64,000 nt of DNA from Victivallaceae bacterium (GCA_024405735.1 JAKSOF010000003.1:1-64000), one strand, 5' to 3'; shown: positions 1 through 10,309, counted from the first letter of the stretch. A program made the numbers and translations. Notes: generated by a model not told the origin, from the letters alone.

Positions 1-570
1 GCTCCGCTCGTGCTCGCGCCGCCTCTCTCGCGGCTACCGTGCTCGTCTACGGTCGTTTGCGCAAACAACTGTTTGCGCATTTCCGCATTGCCGTGGGCAA
101 CGCGTAAAATCACTCCCATCCGACTGCGCGCTCGTCGGCAACCGACTCGCATCCGACGGCAATCAAAGCGTATGTGGTATTTTTCCGTTTTTTTTCGCGG
201 TAGCATCCGCGAGCCAAACATTGGCGTGAGGCATCGCACATCAGGCAGACGGGCGGGCGGCTTGTCACGGCGTAGCCTTGGCGAAGACGGAAGCGGTAAA
301 GCGGAGCTATTAGCCCGCGTGGGACGCAAGTCATTTTGCAGTAACAAATATAGACGCCCGCGGAGATTTGCGGTGACATCCATTTAGAGCGCGATAAAAA
401 CGTCCATCCGCAAATATCTGCGGCAGATACAAATCCCGCCTGTGGCGGGCGCTTGGGGAGTTAAGAGGGCGCGGCGAGAGCGCCCTCTTGCACCCATCGC
501 GTCAAAGCGGGATGATACAAAAAAAAAGGGCTGTCGCATGGTTGCAACAGCCCTTTTAAAACGGGAAGTT
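1..570. repeat. Gene-free repeat mosaic upstream of the pgk 3' end
   Basis: No convincing gene is seen here. Three segments recur elsewhere in the window: 23-175 matches 24136-24262 on the same strand; 193-222 matches 8404-8435 in inverted orientation; 261-291 matches 41146-41179 in inverted orientation. Strong hairpins include the palindrome TGCGCAAACA-AC-TGTTTGCGCA and a 10-base stem at 463-472/480-489. The open frames across it have repeat-derived, arginine-rich translations and no ribosome binding site, so I did not call them. Confidence 0.7.
522..557 (-). terminator. Rho-independent terminator of pgk
   Basis: Read on the minus strand, the stem AAAAGGGCTGTTGCA pairs with TGCGACAGCCCTTTT and is followed by a run of U. 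It lies just past the pgk stop. The apical half (GGCTGTTGCA...TGCGACAG) recurs in the terminator at 25219-25255. Confidence 0.88.
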
Positions 571-1824
571 TTATTTGTCGCTCAAGGAAGCGACGCCGGG
601 GAGTTCTTTGCCTTCGAGATATTCGAGGGAAGCGCCGCCGCCGGTGGAGATATGGCTCATTTTGGGAGCGAGACCGCTCTGATTGACCGCCGCGACCGAA
701 TCGCCGCCGCCGATGATGGAAATGCCGCCGTTGGCTTTGACTTCGGCGACCGCCGCGGCGACGCCGAAAGTGCCTTTGTTGAATTTTTCCATTTCGAAGC
801 ACCCCATCGGTCCGTTCCAGACGACGGTCTTGGCGGATTTGATGGCATTGCTGTAAAGTTGAATGGTTTCGGGACCGATGTCAAGTCCCATCCAGTTTTC
901 GGGAATATCCTGACCGACGACCTGCGTGTTGGCTTCGGGGTCGAATTTATCCGCCGCCATATTGTCAACAGGGAGGAGGAATTTGACGCCCTTGGCGGCG
1001 GCCTGATCGATCATTTCCTTGGCGTAGGCGAGCTGATCGTCTTCGCAGAGGCTTTTGCCGACGTTATGGCCCATCGCCTTGAGGAAAGTGTACGCCATAC
1101 CGCCGCCGATGATGAGCGTATCGACTTTGTTGAGCAGATTCTTGACGACGGCGAGTTTATCGGAAACTTTGGCGCCGCCGAGGATGGCGACAAAGGGGCG
1201 GATCGGATTTTCGACGGCGTTGCCGAGGTATTCGATTTCCTTTTCCATCAAAAATCCGGCGACCGAAACGGGAATGTATTTGGTGATGACGGCAGTCGAA
1301 GCGTGAGCGCGGTGCGCGGTACCGAATGCGTCATTGCAGTAAATGTCGCCGTAGGAAGCGAGTTTTTCGGCGAGTTTTTTCTGTTCGTCCTTGAGCGCGG
1401 CTTTGGCGGCCTTGAAATCGGCTTCGGATTCGCCGTCTTTCTGCTTGCGCTTGGCTTGTTCTTCCTTGTGATAGCGGGTATTTTCGAGCATCACGATGTC
1501 GCCGTCTTTCATCGCGGCGACTTCCGCGTCCGCATTGGCGCAGTCGGCGACGAAAACGATTTCCTTGCCGAGGAGTTTCGAGAGGTAATCGGCGACGATC
1601 TTCATACTGGTATCGGACGTGATGCCCTTTTCATCCGGACGGCCCATATGGCTCATCAGGATCAGTTTGCCGCCTTTTTCGAGAACGTATTTGATCGAGG
1701 GGAGCGCGCCCCGGATACGGGTGTCATCCTTGATGACGCCTTCTTTGACGGGCACGTTGAAATCGACGCGCATAATGACGCGCTTGCCTTTGAGTTCGAC
1801 GTCGCGCAAAGTTTTCTTATTCAT
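571..1824 (-). CDS. pgk: Phosphoglycerate kinase
   Basis: This 417-residue protein has the usual family length. It transfers the phosphate of 1,3-bisphosphoglycerate to ADP in cytosolic glycolysis. The N-terminus carries the substrate-binding VDFNVP segment (about 20-25) and SHMGRP (about 58-63). The C-terminal nucleotide-binding half has GGAKVSDK and the closing [10 protein letters not shown] and STGGGASLE motifs. The ATG follows AAGGAAC. It lies downstream of gap in the same direction, but an intercistronic terminator hairpin separates the two, so its expression may be attenuated relative to gap. Confidence 0.97.
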   Translation of the reverse strand: MNKKTLRDVELKGKRVIMRVDFNVPVKEGVIKDDTRIRGALPSIKYVLEKGGKLILMSHMGRPDEKGITSDTSMKIVADYLSKLLGKEIVFVADCANADAEVAAMKDGDIVMLENTRYHKEEQAKRKQKDGESEADFKAAKAALKDEQKKLAEKLASYGDIYCNDAFGTAHRAHASTAVITKYIPVSVAGFLMEKEIEYLGNAVENPIRPFVAILGGAKVSDKLAVVKNLLNKVDTLIIGGGMAYTFLKAMGHNVGKSLCEDDQLAYAKEMIDQAAAKGVKFLLPVDNMAADKFDPEANTQVVGQDIPENWMGLDIGPETIQLYSNAIKSAKTVVWNGPMGCFEMEKFNKGTFGVAAAVAEVKANGGISIIGGGDSVAAVNQSGLAPKMSHISTGGGASLEYLEGKELPGVASLSDK

Positions 1825-1844
1825 GATAAAGTTCCTTTTTGCTT

Positions 1845-1879
1845 AAAAAAAACGGGACGGGCGTTGAAGCCCGCCCCGT
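1845..1879 (-). terminator. Intercistronic terminator/attenuator between gap and pgk
   Basis: On the minus strand an 11-base GC-rich stem (1869-1879 with 1852-1862, one mismatch) is followed by a run of about seven U. It ends about 20 bases before the pgk start codon, so transcripts from the gap promoter must read through it to reach pgk. Confidence 0.8.
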
Positions 1880-1906
1880 ATCGGAATTTAGGGTCGTCCC
1901 GAAAAA

Positions 1907-2995
<1,089 letters not shown>

Positions 2996-3001
2996 TTATT
3001 T

Positions 3002-3030
3002 AATATAGTACAGAATGTCCCCGAAATCAA
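3002..3030 (-). promoter_or_regulatory. Promoter of gap-pgk
   Basis: On the minus strand TTGATT (3025-3030) and TATATT (3002-3007) are separated by exactly 17 bases, about 80 bases upstream of the gap start codon. TATATT recurs as the -10 hexamer of several genes in this window. Confidence 0.72.
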
Positions 3031-3152
3031 GCCTTTTCGCATCCGGTAAAAGAAAAAAAGCTCTTTTTTTCGTTATTCCGGAAAAAGGTTGACAAAACGC
3101 TTCTCTGTTGGAACCGACATGAACCGGAAATTTTCAAAAAAAGGAGAAGCGC

Positions 3153-4043
3153 GTGAATATTTTTCTCACGACAAAAGAACGGCGTGCCGTCAACGCGCGC
3201 AATCATCTTTCGCAAGCGGAACTGGTCTATCTCGTGACCGACATCCCCGAGGGGACGACGGACGAGGAGATATTGAAACAGGTTTCCTCCACAAGTCCGA
3301 AAGAGATCGGTTACGCGTCCCGCGTCGAAACGCGCATTACCGACCGCCCCGGGCAAAAAAGCTGTGAAGTTGCGGTCACTTATGCCTCCGAAAACGAAAG
3401 CGACACTGTGCCGCGCGTCGTAAAGCGGCCGGGCGACGAGATCTGGCTGATCGTCGGCAAGACCGGACGGGAAAAAATTTATCAGGGGGTTTCCACGCAG
3501 AAATACCCCATCGAAGCGACGGTCGCTCCGAATCCGGAAAACTGGATCCGCTGGAACGGCGGATTCGGCAGTGATTTCCGTGCCGAAGGCACATGGATCT
3601 ACGCGCCGAAAATGCAGGAAAAGTGCATCCGGACTTTTGATCCCGACCAGATCACCCGGAATTACCGCCGCATCATCATGGAATCCATCGGCACAGTGAA
3701 CAATGCCGCTTTTCACGGCTGGGAAAAAGGGGAAGTCCTGCTCCTGGAAGCACAGCAATCCAAGGAGTACCGCAATGAAAAGGGCAACTGGCTTGCCGAC
3801 ATCACATTCCTTTTCGGCATTTCCCCTAACAGATACCGCGACGTCGCTCAGCATCTTATTTCCGTCGGCGGATGGCAGGTCCCCTGGGGATTGACCGGGC
3901 TCAACGACTGCTGGGCGTTGGACACACCGGCTTTTTATGTTTCCACCGTTTACAACTCTTCGGATTTTTCGCGGCTCAAAGTGGGACACAATGACTCCGG
4001 AGCGGCATTACGCTGCCGGATCCGGGAACTCAAGGAGGAATAG
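3153..4043 (+). CDS. Phage-tail-module protein of unknown function
   Basis: 296 residues, GTG start preceded by AAAGGAG. No signal peptide or membrane segment is visible. The second half has a recognisable but unnamed phage-type pattern: an RRIIMESIGTVNNAAF segment (about 172-187), then GEVLLLEA, a W-x-A-D-I-T-F-F strand, and a C-terminal stretch ending FSRLKVGHND. I associate this pattern with conserved proteins placed just before tail fibres in prophages of PVC bacteria; that is from memory and unverified. It is first in a same-direction run ending at the small lipoprotein near 8.8 kb. The role may be structural or baseplate-related; confidence in the function is low. Confidence 0.6.
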   Translation: MNIFLTTKERRAVNARNHLSQAELVYLVTDIPEGTTDEEILKQVSSTSPKEIGYASRVETRITDRPGQKSCEVAVTYASENESDTVPRVVKRPGDEIWLIVGKTGREKIYQGVSTQKYPIEATVAPNPENWIRWNGGFGSDFRAEGTWIYAPKMQEKCIRTFDPDQITRNYRRIIMESIGTVNNAAFHGWEKGEVLLLEAQQSKEYRNEKGNWLADITFLFGISPNRYRDVAQHLISVGGWQVPWGLTGLNDCWALDTPAFYVSTVYNSSDFSRLKVGHNDSGAALRCRIRELKEE

Positions 4044-4045
4044 CG

Positions 4046-4753
4046 ATGGGAGACGCTGGATTTGCCTTTCCTGCCAATCACAACGACCGGATTTTCGGCT
4101 GCAACCGCAGCGGGGAGCTGATCCCGGCGCACACTCCGGTCGACATCCTCTACGCCGACCGGCCGTTGAGGCTTGCCGAAGTGCCCCGGCACGTTCCCTA
4201 TCTGATCCGTCCGGTCAAACGGGAATCTGCCGTCCTCGGCGTTACGCTGACGGATATTCCCGATGACGGCTGGGGCGAGATCCAGGTTTCCGGAGTCGCG
4301 CAGTGCAAGATCGCCGAAACCAACTTGTACGTCAAATTTGTCCTCGCCGGCGACGGAGAATTGATCCCCGCCAGTTACGGGTGGCCGGTTTTTTCCATTT
4401 CCGCTCCGAAAAAAGTGACATTCATTCTTCTCGGCGGATGTTGTCAGAATTATATCGGAACTTTTGCCGTCGTCGCGCAGGGGGACGGATATTACTGTTA
4501 TGATTCCGGGCATCCTGATTCGCCGGTTGCGGGCGTTACCGACGTCGGGGATGTCCCCGCCGGAAACATCGTTCCGCAAAACGGGCGTTTTTCGCTTTTC
4601 CTCTGGTACGACGGGGAAAACTATCACCAGTCTTTCTCCCGTCCCGACCGGAGTTTTTACGGGGAAGTAACGCTGGCGGAACTGATCAACAATGCGCCGC
4701 GGCAAACCTGGACGCAGGGGTTTATTCATTGGGCGCAGTGGTATCTCTTATGA
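4046..4753 (+). CDS. Hypothetical protein in phage-derived module
   Basis: 235 residues, not recognised. The start at 4046 follows GAGGAATAGCG, two bases after the stop of the previous gene. The sequence is rich in aromatic and proline residues and short beta-type segments (for example VKFVLAGDGELIPASYGWPVFSIS), with no transmembrane helix or signal peptide, as in virion structural proteins. Its stop overlaps the next start in an ATGA junction, so the two are translationally coupled. A tail or baseplate component is plausible from position only. Confidence 0.55.
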   Translation: MGDAGFAFPANHNDRIFGCNRSGELIPAHTPVDILYADRPLRLAEVPRHVPYLIRPVKRESAVLGVTLTDIPDDGWGEIQVSGVAQCKIAETNLYVKFVLAGDGELIPASYGWPVFSISAPKKVTFILLGGCCQNYIGTFAVVAQGDGYYCYDSGHPDSPVAGVTDVGDVPAGNIVPQNGRFSLFLWYDGENYHQSFSRPDRSFYGEVTLAELINNAPRQTWTQGFIHWAQWYLL

Positions 4754-5490
4754 TGAGCGTAAGTCAATTCCGCGAGCAGATCTATTTCAATTATCCGGCT
4801 GAACTTTACGGAATGTTAAACCGTGCGCTGGCGGAGCGCGGCGCAACGGCGGACAGCAGTGATTATTTTCATCTGGCGAAATCTTCGGACGACCGTGCCC
4901 TCCTTGAGCGGCTGTATGACAAACTGATGAAACTTTCCAGATATTTTTTGGTCGATCCCGAAGAAATCAATCTGTCAAACATTCTTTCCAACAGTATGGT
5001 TTGTTATAATTTGCCGCTTCTGGCGCAAAAGAGCGATCGTCCGTTTCTCGTCCCGATCACGGCGAATTGGCGCAATTCTTATGACTTGTCCATTCCGGAA
5101 TACCACTGGCCGTGGCGTTCGACGGCGGTTTCGACGACATTGTATCCACGACCGCATATGCAGCATCGCCGGTTCAGCGAATACTTTTTGCAAGCGGCGG
5201 AAATGATGAAACATTTGCGCTATTACGCACCGAATGCGCTCGGCAGTTTCATCGATATTCCCGCGTGCGCCGCAGGGGCAAGTTGCAGTCACATTTATCT
5301 GATCCGTGCCGATGGCTCCTATCTGGAAAACTCGAACGAATTTCAATTTCAGCAATTGTGGAACGGCTATCTCGCTCCCGGGCGCTATCGGCTTGATTTT
5401 TTTGATGAGACAACATCAAGAGAATTTCCATTGGCGGCTTTTGCCGGCTATGTCGATCTTTATGACAATCTGCAATATTTCACCCAGTAA
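4750..5490 (+). CDS. Hypothetical protein in phage-derived module
   Basis: 246 residues from the ATG that overlaps the previous stop (ATGA). An upstream in-frame TTG at 4729 is less likely because the ATGA overlap is the usual coupling geometry. The first 80 residues look helical (FREQIYFNYPAELYGMLNRAL); the rest is aromatic and beta-rich. I do not recognise a family. It lies between two other virion-type genes, directly ahead of the large tail/adhesin-like gene, which suggests a chaperone, adaptor or structural role in the same particle. Confidence 0.5.
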   Translation: MMSVSQFREQIYFNYPAELYGMLNRALAERGATADSSDYFHLAKSSDDRALLERLYDKLMKLSRYFLVDPEEINLSNILSNSMVCYNLPLLAQKSDRPFLVPITANWRNSYDLSIPEYHWPWRSTAVSTTLYPRPHMQHRRFSEYFLQAAEMMKHLRYYAPNALGSFIDIPACAAGASCSHIYLIRADGSYLENSNEFQFQQLWNGYLAPGRYRLDFFDETTSREFPLAAFAGYVDLYDNLQYFTQ

Positions 5491-5505
5491 TGCAAGGAGG
5501 TTTTT

Positions 5506-7539
5506 ATGAATGTTCTGCAGATTTCCTCATCCGGAGCCAAACTTTGCGACGAGCACGGCGACAGCGCCGGCATCGCGCTGGCGTTTTCGCTCGGACAACA
5601 CCTGACGCTCGAATTCGATCTGCGCGGCGACGAAACCGACGACGGCATCCTCGTGCCGCTCGATGCGGCAAAACTTGCCGACTGCACCGGATTCTATTTT
5701 GCGCTCAGCAATGTCTGGAATGCCGCCAGCGCTCCGCTTTTTTTGCGGACAAGCGGCATCACCGTCGAAACACGCAACGGCAAGACCATTCTTTCGGTTG
5801 AACTGCCCGATACCGGTGTCACCTCGCTGATCTCTGCGCTGGCGGGCAAGGCAAGTGCGGCATTCACCTGCGAGATCGGCGGTCTTGATGCAAATGCGCT
5901 TGCCGTTTTTGTCTGGCAATTTCAGGTGACGGTATGCAACCGGATCTATCTCGGCGGGGATCTGCCCGAAAGCATTTCCGGGGATCCCGCTTATCTTACC
6001 GCCGCCGAAGTCCGCGCGATGATTGGCGAAGGGGGCGTCTCCTCCGGCGGTCGCATCGATTTTACCGCTTTGGAAGTCATCGCCAATGAGACGACGATCC
6101 CCGCCGGAAGCACCGATGTCCCCGATCTCGTCGTGGATGGCGTCGGTCCCGCCGTGGACATTCCCGCCGGAATGACACACGCGATGAAGTTCAAAACGCT
6201 CGGCACGGATATTACCATCGACTGGGGCGACGGAAACACCGTCGTCAAACCGTCGGCGGAATTGACGCCCGACGGCAGCTGGACGGCGGAGCATACTTAC
6301 GGCGCGCCGGGGAAATATCTTGTCAAAATCTACGGCGGCTTTTCGCGCATCCAGACGGTGAGCGGGAAAAACCTCGTGCACCGCGTTTTGGATTTCGACT
6401 TGCCGATCGCCAAAACGCACACCAATTTGCAGGAATTTGCGAAAGATGCGCTCCGACTCGTTGCGGTCAATTTCAACGATCAGATGATGGCAAGCCACAT
6501 CGGCAATCTGATCCGGACTTTTTCCGGATGCAAAAATTTGCGCAAGGTCGAAAAGATGAACCGGCTCGCCGTTGTTGCGTCCTGCAACGGCTTGTTTCAG
6601 GATTGCGTCAACATGACGGCGTGCGAATTCGCCTGTCCTCCCGTCGCTGCGCTCGCCGACGACGGCGGCGACGGATACCGCAACGTCTTTCAATCGGCAA
6701 CGCAGGATGCACAGTGGGCGTTGACGTGCGACCTCAACACTCTTTTTCCGAGCGGCGGTTTTGCGCAGGAGGTCGTCGATCTTTCCAACTTTTTCTATCA
6801 CGCGGGAACGCGCGAATGTTACGGCAATATCACCCTCACGGCGGCGAACGCCGAAAAACTTGCGAAAAAATTGTGGCTGAGCGGCAAAAAATTTGTCGGT
6901 TTCAGCAATCTCTTTTTACGGCTTCCGGCGTCCGTGCGCTCCCGTATTCCCTACGCTTGGGGCGGTACGATGGCGGGCATCTACATTGACACGGCGACGG
7001 GATGCGCCGCCAAAAGCAGTTGCAAGTGCACGCGGTATATCTCTGCCGGAGGGACATCGCTTCCTTTGCCGTTCAACGCCTCCGGCGATACCGCAGAAAT
7101 ACCGCTCGGAGAATTAGACGATGCCTCTTTTTCCGTAAAAAATCTTACCGCCGTGAATTGCGCCGTTTCTTTCATCGGGTCACGGCAGGAAGGAGTTGAC
7201 AACATATCGATTTACGGTGGAACTTTTGGTTTTGCGGGGAATGTTGCTTCCGGAACGAATGTTTTTCACAACGCAGTTGCTTTTTCAGACGGAAATTGTA
7301 TTTTCGGCGGCGTTTACGATCACTGCTTTTTGGAGGGAAGTTTTGAGCGGGGCACGTTTGATATTACGGGCGGCACCGCAATCGCTGCGAATGTTTACAA
7401 CGACTCGACCTTCCGTTTGTCGGACCAAGCAAGCCTCGTTTTCCCGACGGACGTACCTGACATTACCATTGTCTACACCGCAGGATGCACCATCAACGGC
7501 GAAGTCAAAACGTCCGGCGGGACGATCGTAACGGATTAG
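5506..7539 (+). CDS. Large phage tail/adhesin-like protein with PKD-like and BspA-like segments
   Basis: 677 residues, ATG with GGAGG five bases ahead. The N-terminal 150 residues resemble a baseplate upper-protein type head domain. About residues 205-285 look like a PKD-type beta-sandwich (WGDGNTVV ... HTYGAPGKYLVKIYGG). Next come leucine- and cysteine-containing repeats of the BspA/DUF285 surface-protein style (LIRTFSGCKNLRKVEKM, CNGLFQDCVNM). The C-terminal third is glycine- and asparagine-rich and beta-helix-like. It probably binds a cell surface as a tail fibre or tip. No reverse transcriptase or template repeat was seen, so diversity generation is not supported. Confidence 0.62.
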   Translation: MNVLQISSSGAKLCDEHGDSAGIALAFSLGQHLTLEFDLRGDETDDGILVPLDAAKLADCTGFYFALSNVWNAASAPLFLRTSGITVETRNGKTILSVELPDTGVTSLISALAGKASAAFTCEIGGLDANALAVFVWQFQVTVCNRIYLGGDLPESISGDPAYLTAAEVRAMIGEGGVSSGGRIDFTALEVIANETTIPAGSTDVPDLVVDGVGPAVDIPAGMTHAMKFKTLGTDITIDWGDGNTVVKPSAELTPDGSWTAEHTYGAPGKYLVKIYGGFSRIQTVSGKNLVHRVLDFDLPIAKTHTNLQEFAKDALRLVAVNFNDQMMASHIGNLIRTFSGCKNLRKVEKMNRLAVVASCNGLFQDCVNMTACEFACPPVAALADDGGDGYRNVFQSATQDAQWALTCDLNTLFPSGGFAQEVVDLSNFFYHAGTRECYGNITLTAANAEKLAKKLWLSGKKFVGFSNLFLRLPASVRSRIPYAWGGTMAGIYIDTATGCAAKSSCKCTRYISAGGTSLPLPFNASGDTAEIPLGELDDASFSVKNLTAVNCAVSFIGSRQEGVDNISIYGGTFGFAGNVASGTNVFHNAVAFSDGNCIFGGVYDHCFLEGSFERGTFDITGGTAIAANVYNDSTFRLSDQASLVFPTDVPDITIVYTAGCTINGEVKTSGGTIVTD

Positions 7540-7548
7540 AGAATAGAG

Positions 7549-7687
7549 ATGAGAGATGAGAGATGAGAGAGCCCCGCGCGGATGTTTGTCTCGCCCTGCC
7601 GGGCGAACGGAACGAAGTGGGAATTTTGGGAATTGTGGGAAATGTGGGAGACTTGGTGATGGGAGTATCTCATCTCTCATCTCTCAT
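7549..7687. repeat. Element bounded by an 18-base perfect inverted repeat
   Basis: The sequence ATGAGAGATGAGAGATGA at 7549-7566 is exactly complementary to 7670-7687, enclosing 103 bases with no gene. The interior has a CGCGGATGTTTG motif related to 8399-8418. It lies between the tail-fibre-like and DUF1353 genes and ends just before the latter's ribosome binding site. It could be a MITE-like insertion or a long RNA stem. Confidence 0.7.
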
Positions 7688-7710
7688 AACTAAGAAAAAA
7701 GGGGGAAGAT

Positions 7711-8097
7711 ATGGAGCATAACGGCGTTAAGGTGATGGTGCATAACGAGGACAAGCGCGGCAATGTCTACACGCTTTGCGCGCAACTCGTCCTTTGGTAT
7801 GCCAATAAAAGGATCTGTGTCCCCCGTGGATTTGAGAGCGACGGGGCGAGTGTCCCGCGCTTTTTCTGGCGGTACGTTTTCCCTTCGAGCGATCCCGCCG
7901 CGCTCCGCGCGTCGATCGGGCACGACTACATTTACCGGACGCACCCGGACGGATGGAAAAAATCCGACGCCGACAAGATGTTTCTCGGCACGATGCTCGT
8001 GGACGGCGTATCTCCCAAACGGGCGTACCGCGCATATTGCGGCGTCAAGTATTTCGGGTGGTGGTCCTGGTGGAAAGGCGGGCGGCGGTCAAAGTGA
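7711..8097 (+). CDS. DUF1353 family phage protein
   Basis: 128 residues; ATG after AAGGGGGAAG. The DUF1353 signature is clear: FESDGASVPRFFWR (about 47-60) and the following SIGHDYIYRTHP. The family is common in tailed-phage late regions, usually beside tail or lysis genes, and its biochemical role is unknown. The position between a tail-fibre-like gene and a holin-like gene fits that pattern. The C-terminus is tryptophan- and lysine-rich (GWWSWWKGGRRSK). Confidence 0.8.
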   Translation: MEHNGVKVMVHNEDKRGNVYTLCAQLVLWYANKRICVPRGFESDGASVPRFFWRYVFPSSDPAALRASIGHDYIYRTHPDGWKKSDADKMFLGTMLVDGVSPKRAYRAYCGVKYFGWWSWWKGGRRSK

Positions 8098-8164
8098 AAA
8101 AGTTAAAAAGAGAAAAAGCGAAACGCTCGCTTTGCGAGTATGGTCGTGTTGAGGTCCGCGGGAA

Positions 8165-8380
8165 ATGACGACTTACGAATGGCTGTCACTCATCGGAGTG
8201 TTACTCGGCGGTTTCGGCGTCCTCGCCGACAAACTGGCGAAGCTCAACGTCAAGATCGCCCAGATCGAAGGCAAACTGTGGTCGACCGACCGCATCCAGA
8301 CGGAGATCGCCGCCGCGATCAGGGAACACGAATTGCAATGTCACAACAGGGAATTTGGAACCGCGAATAAACGCGAATAA
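8165..8380 (+). CDS. Small membrane protein, holin-like
   Basis: 71 residues: one hydrophobic helix near the N-terminus (about 7-22) followed by an amphipathic, coiled-coil-like tail (KLAKLNVKIAQIEGKLW). Small phage membrane proteins of the holin/XhlA type have this architecture, and the location after DUF1353 in a late module agrees. The last residues (GTANKRE) and the stop codon are encoded by the dispersed repeat that starts near 8357, so the original C-terminus may have been replaced. A ribosome binding site (GAGG) lies ahead of the ATG. Confidence 0.6.
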   Translation: MTTYEWLSLIGVLLGGFGVLADKLAKLNVKIAQIEGKLWSTDRIQTEIAAAIREHELQCHNREFGTANKRE

Positions 8381-8545
8381 ACACGAATAAGGGAAAAACG
8401 CGGATGTTTGGCTCGCGGACGATGCCGCGAAAAGGACGATGGATTTGCGCAAATGAGGATTAGGGAACCGCGAATAAACGCGAATAAACACGAATGAAAA
8501 AGAAAAATTATTAGTGTGAATTAGTGTTTATTAGCGGTTTCAAAA
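8357..8545. repeat. Dispersed repeat cluster, inverted copy at 41220-41305
   Basis: The unit GAACCGCGAATAAACGCG and its continuation occur twice in tandem orientation (8357-8387 and 8465-8495). The segment 8465-8545 is matched in reverse complement at about 41220-41305, including the AATTATTAGTGTG core and the terminal GCGGTTTCAAAAAA. Between the two units is a motif (8404-8435) shared in inverted orientation with 193-222. No gene is seen in it. Confidence 0.8.
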
Positions 8546-8574
8546 AAACACAAAAAAAAGGAGAAAAAGGGGAA

Positions 8575-8820
8575 ATGGGGATCGTGAAAATCCTGGGATT
8601 TTTGGGGCTGATCGCCGCGCTTGCCGGATGCACGACGGAAATCAATGTCAACGGCGATAATAACCGCGTCGATACCAGTCCGGCGAAGTATGCCGGATAC
8701 GGCAGTACCATTGATGTCCTCAAAGGGATGAGCCTGCCGGGGATCGGGTTCGGCGGACAGAGCGAAAAAACTCCCGATGAAACGAAAGTCGCGTTGCCCG
8801 CCGTCGTCGAAACGCGGTAA
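8575..8820 (+). CDS. Small lipoprotein of the phage-derived module
   Basis: 81 residues from ATG 8575, with AAGGGG just ahead. An upstream in-frame start at 8524 would place the signal peptide after a lysine-rich leader derived from repeat sequence, so it is less likely. Residues 3-18 form a signal peptide with the lipobox LAGC (cysteine at about 18). The mature part is short, polar and unlike any family I know. In a phage late module a tiny lipoprotein after a holin-like gene could be an outer-membrane spanin (Rz1-like), but there is no overlapping Rz partner. Terminal gene of the run. Confidence 0.6.
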   Translation: MGIVKILGFLGLIAALAGCTTEINVNGDNNRVDTSPAKYAGYGSTIDVLKGMSLPGIGFGGQSEKTPDETKVALPAVVETR

Positions 8821-8855
8821 GTACAAATCCTGCCCGTGACGGGTCGGGAGAACCG

Positions 8856-8878
8856 CGGGAGGCGGAACCGGCCTCCCG
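8856..8878. terminator. Hairpin between convergent phage module and icd
   Basis: CGGGAGGC (8856-8863) pairs with GCCTCCCG (8871-8878) in the gap between two convergent genes. The U-tract on either strand is weak, so it is only a possible bidirectional terminator. Confidence 0.45.
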
Positions 8879-8907
8879 TGCTCTCTTTGTGATATTACGG
8901 CAAAATT

Positions 8908-10158
8908 TTACATCCGCGCGACGACGGCGTCGGCGAATGCCGAGCAACTCAACTCGGTCGCGCCCTCGGTCAACCGCGCAAGATCATAGGTCATCTGCTT
9001 GTCGGCGATGGCGTTTTCGATGCCTTTGATGACGAGATCGGCGGCTTCATTCCAGTTGAGGTGGCGCAGCATCATTTCGCCGGAAAGCGCGAGACTGCAG
9101 GGATTGACCTTGTCCATCCCGGCATATTTGGGCGCAGTACCGTGCGTCGCTTCAAAGAGCGCGTGTCCCGTCGTGTAATTGATGTTGGCGCCGGGAGCGA
9201 TGCCGATGCCGCCGACACAGGCGGCAAGCGCATCGGAAACGTAATCGCCGTTGAGATTCATCGTCGCGATGACGTCATATTCGGCGGGGCGCGTCAAAAT
9301 CTGCTGCAAAAACGCGTCGCAGATGCAATCCTTGACGAGGACTTGTCCGGTGGGGGCGACGCCGTCGCAGTCGGCGGAAGCGACCGCACGGCCGGCATAT
9401 TCGCGCTTGACCAATTCATAGCCCCAGTTTTTGAAGCCGCCCTCGGTGAACTTCATGATGTTGCCCTTGTGAACAAGCGTGACGCTCCTGCGGTGATTGG
9501 CGATCGCGTAGTCGAGCGCGGCGCGGATGAGCCTTTCACTGCCCTCGCGCGAAACCGGTTTGATGCCGATCGCGGAAGTCTCGGGGAAACGGATCTTGGT
9601 GACATTCATCTCGTTCTGCAAAAAGCCGATGACTTTTTTCGCCTCGTCGGAAGCGGAGACCCATTCGATCCCGGCGTAGATGTCCTCGGTGTTTTCACGG
9701 AAAACGATCATATCGGTCAATTCCGGACGCTTGACGGGGCTGGGGACTCCGGTGAAGTAGCGCACGGGCCGGACGCAGGCGAAAAGATCAAGTTTCTGAC
9801 GCAACGCGACGTTGATCGAACGGATGCCGCCGCCGACGGGGGTGGTCAGCGGTCCCTTGATCGCGACGAGAAATTCGTCGATCGCGGAAACGGTCTCGTC
9901 GGGAAGCCAGACGGGAGCACCGTAAACCGCATTGGCTTTTTCTCCGGCAAACATCTCCATCCACGCGATCGCGCGTTTGCCGCCATAGGCTTTTTCAATG
10001 GCGGTATTCCAGATTTTCATCGAAGCGCGCATGATGTCGGGACCGACGCCGTCGCCCTCGATAAAGCCGATGACCGGGTGGTCTCCGGAAATGATTTTGC
10101 CGGATGCGTCGATGCGGACTTTGTCGCCCGCCGGGACCTTGATTTTGTCGTAAGCCAT
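8908..10158 (-). CDS. icd: NADP-dependent isocitrate dehydrogenase
   Basis: 416 residues from ATG 10158, which has AAAAAGGA ahead; a start at 10194 would add 12 residues without a good ribosome binding site. It decarboxylates isocitrate to 2-oxoglutarate in the TCA cycle. Family hallmarks include YIEGDGxG-type [20 protein letters not shown], and [21 protein letters not shown]-like sequence containing the serine that AceK phosphorylates in E. coli, plus [14 protein letters not shown] and the C-terminal HGTAPKYAG. It is monocistronic, divergent from typA and convergent with the phage remnant. Confidence 0.96.
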   Translation of the reverse strand: MAYDKIKVPAGDKVRIDASGKIISGDHPVIGFIEGDGVGPDIMRASMKIWNTAIEKAYGGKRAIAWMEMFAGEKANAVYGAPVWLPDETVSAIDEFLVAIKGPLTTPVGGGIRSINVALRQKLDLFACVRPVRYFTGVPSPVKRPELTDMIVFRENTEDIYAGIEWVSASDEAKKVIGFLQNEMNVTKIRFPETSAIGIKPVSREGSERLIRAALDYAIANHRRSVTLVHKGNIMKFTEGGFKNWGYELVKREYAGRAVASADCDGVAPTGQVLVKDCICDAFLQQILTRPAEYDVIATMNLNGDYVSDALAACVGGIGIAPGANINYTTGHALFEATHGTAPKYAGMDKVNPCSLALSGEMMLRHLNWNEAADLVIKGIENAIADKQMTYDLARLTEGATELSCSAFADAVVARM

Positions 10159-10236
10159 AATTTTTCCTTTTTTGCCGTGGTATGAGTTCGTCATAATATA
10201 TCACCGGAAACGCGCGCTTGCAATTTCGCATTTCAG

Positions 10237-10265
10237 TTGATAACGCGCTTCTTTTATGCTATATT
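10237..10265 (+). promoter_or_regulatory. Promoter of typA
   Basis: TTGATA (10237-10242) and TATATT (10260-10265) are separated by 17 bases. The start codon of typA is 44 bases downstream of the -10 hexamer. Confidence 0.75.
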
Positions 10266-10309
10266 ATATAAAACACACAAACTTCGGATCTATTGAACGG
10301 CAGAATTTT

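Noticed and set aside
10-387. 125-codon frame at the window start
   Set aside because: It runs through dispersed repeats, has no ribosome binding site and an arginine-rich composition without domains.
5506-7539. Fibre-like protein as the target of a diversity-generating retroelement
   Set aside because: No reverse transcriptase, template repeat or accessory gene was found, and the C-terminus lacks a C-type lectin pattern.
8357-8495. Two near-identical repeats that could suggest a CRISPR array
   Set aside because: There are only two units, the interval is about 77 bases, the unit is itself repetitive, and no cas gene is nearby.
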